A stretch of DNA of 64,000 nucleotides, taken from Sarcocystis neurona. Taxonomy: Eukaryota > Apicomplexa > Conoidasida > Eucoccidiorida > Sarcocystidae. The notes beneath the pieces were generated by a model. The model searched no databases. It was not told where the DNA came from and saw nothing but the letters and a program-made list of their open reading frames with translations. The position numbers and the translations under genes are program-made. Position 1 is the stretch's first letter, and the number at the start of each line of letters is the position of its first letter. This document shows, piece by piece, positions 62,482 through 64,000 of this stretch. The stretch is taken from contig KL647308.1 in the NCBI GenBank assembly GCA_000727475.1, positions 930,001 to 994,000 of the forward strand. Direction: 5' to 3'.

Positions 62482-64000
62482 GCGCAAACTGCTAAACTCT
62501 AAGCCAGTGCGTAGCTTATGTAACGAGGTGAGACGTGAAGGAGGCAAAGGAAAACACTGAGGGCAGTTGTCGTGCACTCAAATATGCACGGGGCAGATTC
62601 ACCGCTCACCTGTTGCTTCGATACGTTCATATTTCTGTACTGCCACGCGACCGCAAACAAACTAGCGGGGAGCATCGACGTGTAGTAGTAAGGTATCAGC
62701 GGAGGTACAGACAAAGCAGCAACGGAATCACCAGCGAGAAAAAGGGGTGATTTGCGGGAACAGCAGCCTCGAGGCAGCCGGAGCAGCCTCGTGTTCTGAA
62801 TTAGCAGCGGCAGATACTCAGGAGAGTAGTTACTGTGTACTTGCAACGCGAGCATCACGCAGGAATCACGCTCCAGACGAACACCAAGAGCAACAGTGTC
62901 AAACCAGCCAGAACACCAGCTTTGAAGACAGAACGGTGTCTACAATTGATACGCAGTTGTAGGAGCCTGAGTAAAGACAGGTGATGTACTCTTTTAGATC
63001 AATGGGACACCTGACATCTACACGGTGGGGGCGTGTGCTCGAAGCCGTGCCAGTCTCTCGCCAAAATATCGGAAGCAGCAGCCGCTGCTTCACTCGGGCC
63101 TGCACAGGGGAAGGGTTTCTAAGGAAGAGGAGGTTCTCGAGTCAGGATGCCGTACTAAAGCAAAGGTAGAAGCGACTGCGTCCGGGCGCTCACGAACCGT
63201 GGCATATTTTCGCTTCTTTAGAATACAAGCATGTTGTTCTAACCACAGCGATGTGTTTAGATTCAGGTCGTGCAGGGATACGTCATCCTTGGAAGTCCAC
63301 GTACATTCCGGACCCGGTACGTGCGGCAGTCGTGTTGAGCATGTTGCGCACTCGTGGGCAGCACTACGCAGCTAGCATGCGAAGCCCTACTTTAACTGGA
63401 TCGTAGCCCGTTTTCGATTCGTCGATGTCTCAAGTGTGTGCATTCCAAATGTCCTGCTGGTCTCCGCCCCTCCCGTTTCACAGGCGCACTCGCACTTGGT
63501 GTGTAAGTGGGCTGCTCACTTGCTTGTGCCGCACGTGTACGAAACCTCGGTGGGCGCACCGCTCGTCTTCCTTGCCTGATTGTCGCGTCAAAGACACGAA
63601 CAGGGAAAAGCTAGTTCGTGCTGCAGGGGTTGTAAGTCCCTCTTATCACTGCGGCCACACAAGCAGATGGACTGCTTTTGTGCGTGCCGTTGCCGCTGCT
63701 GCGTCTCCTCCTGCTCTGGCATTTACTTCTGCATCTGCATATTTCTGTGTCTCACGAGCTGGCGGGGGACGTTTGCTCTTGTGGCAGTACGGGGGGGCTT
63801 TCTTTGATGACTGCTCCTGCTCCGGCTTCGCTGGTGGAGTTGTCACAGCGGCGGTGCTGTAATCTGCTGCTGCTGCTGCGTTTGCAAATCCTAGTGCCTA
63901 CTCTAGTGTTGCAACACGGGTCGATCTCTAGTACCAGTTGTGCACCGGTTTCGGCTTTCAGCTCGTTCTTTCAGCTTCTCAAGCCTTTTCTGGCCTACTG
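62482..64000. other. unresolved right edge
   Basis: Several overlapping open frames occur on both strands, notably a 145-codon plus frame (63425-63862). A candidate 50-bp exon at 63267-63316 has good splice context on both sides. No chain of exons could be fixed, and the gene, if any, may continue past the window. Confidence 0.3.

Overview
The window is nuclear DNA of an intron-rich protist, most probably a cyst-forming coccidian apicomplexan of the Toxoplasma/Neospora/Hammondia/Sarcocystis/Cystoisospora kind. This rests on three things: a Sec23 that aligns along its whole length with the eukaryotic family and looks apicomplexan, GT-AG (and one GC-AG) spliceosomal introns of roughly 0.8-4.7 kb, and near-even base composition with very many microsatellites. 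The species cannot be fixed from the sequence. No bacterial-type gene, CRISPR array, rRNA or convincing tRNA was seen.

Region 1 (2010-30005, minus strand) is one gene for the COPII coat protein Sec23. Fifteen exons (2,412 coding bases, 803 residues) are spread over 28 kb, and about 91% of the gene is intron. The introns are packed with CA/TG and TA microsatellites, CAG-type triplets and several minisatellites. All exon joins were worked out by frame and by family alignment; one intron needs a GC donor.

Region 2 (30-49 kb) is almost free of microsatellites. It holds two long minus-strand coding blocks (38975-41944, 989 codons; 35653-38672, about 768 codons) that may be two genes or exons of one. 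It also has weak coding-like traces (31.2-31.9, 33.5-34.0, 43.9-44.6 kb), a 69-bp tandem duplication, and a two-exon basic protein (48167-49003, minus).

Region 3 (49414-57211, plus strand) is a five-exon Arf-family small GTPase, transcribed divergently from the basic protein across a 410-bp gap. It keeps the P-loop and the overall Arf fold signature but has lost the switch II GGQ motif and the canonical NKxD motif, so it is an atypical Arf/Arl. Its introns again carry microsatellites.

Region 4 (57.2-64 kb) is mostly unexplained. It includes a degenerate triplet-repeat tract (60.8-61.0 kb) and a candidate short two-exon gene (61866-62481, plus).

Sec23 (COPII budding from the ER) and an Arf-like GTPase (membrane-recruited trafficking switch) are both vesicle-traffic components, but nothing in the sequence shows that they are functionally linked; their proximity may be chance.
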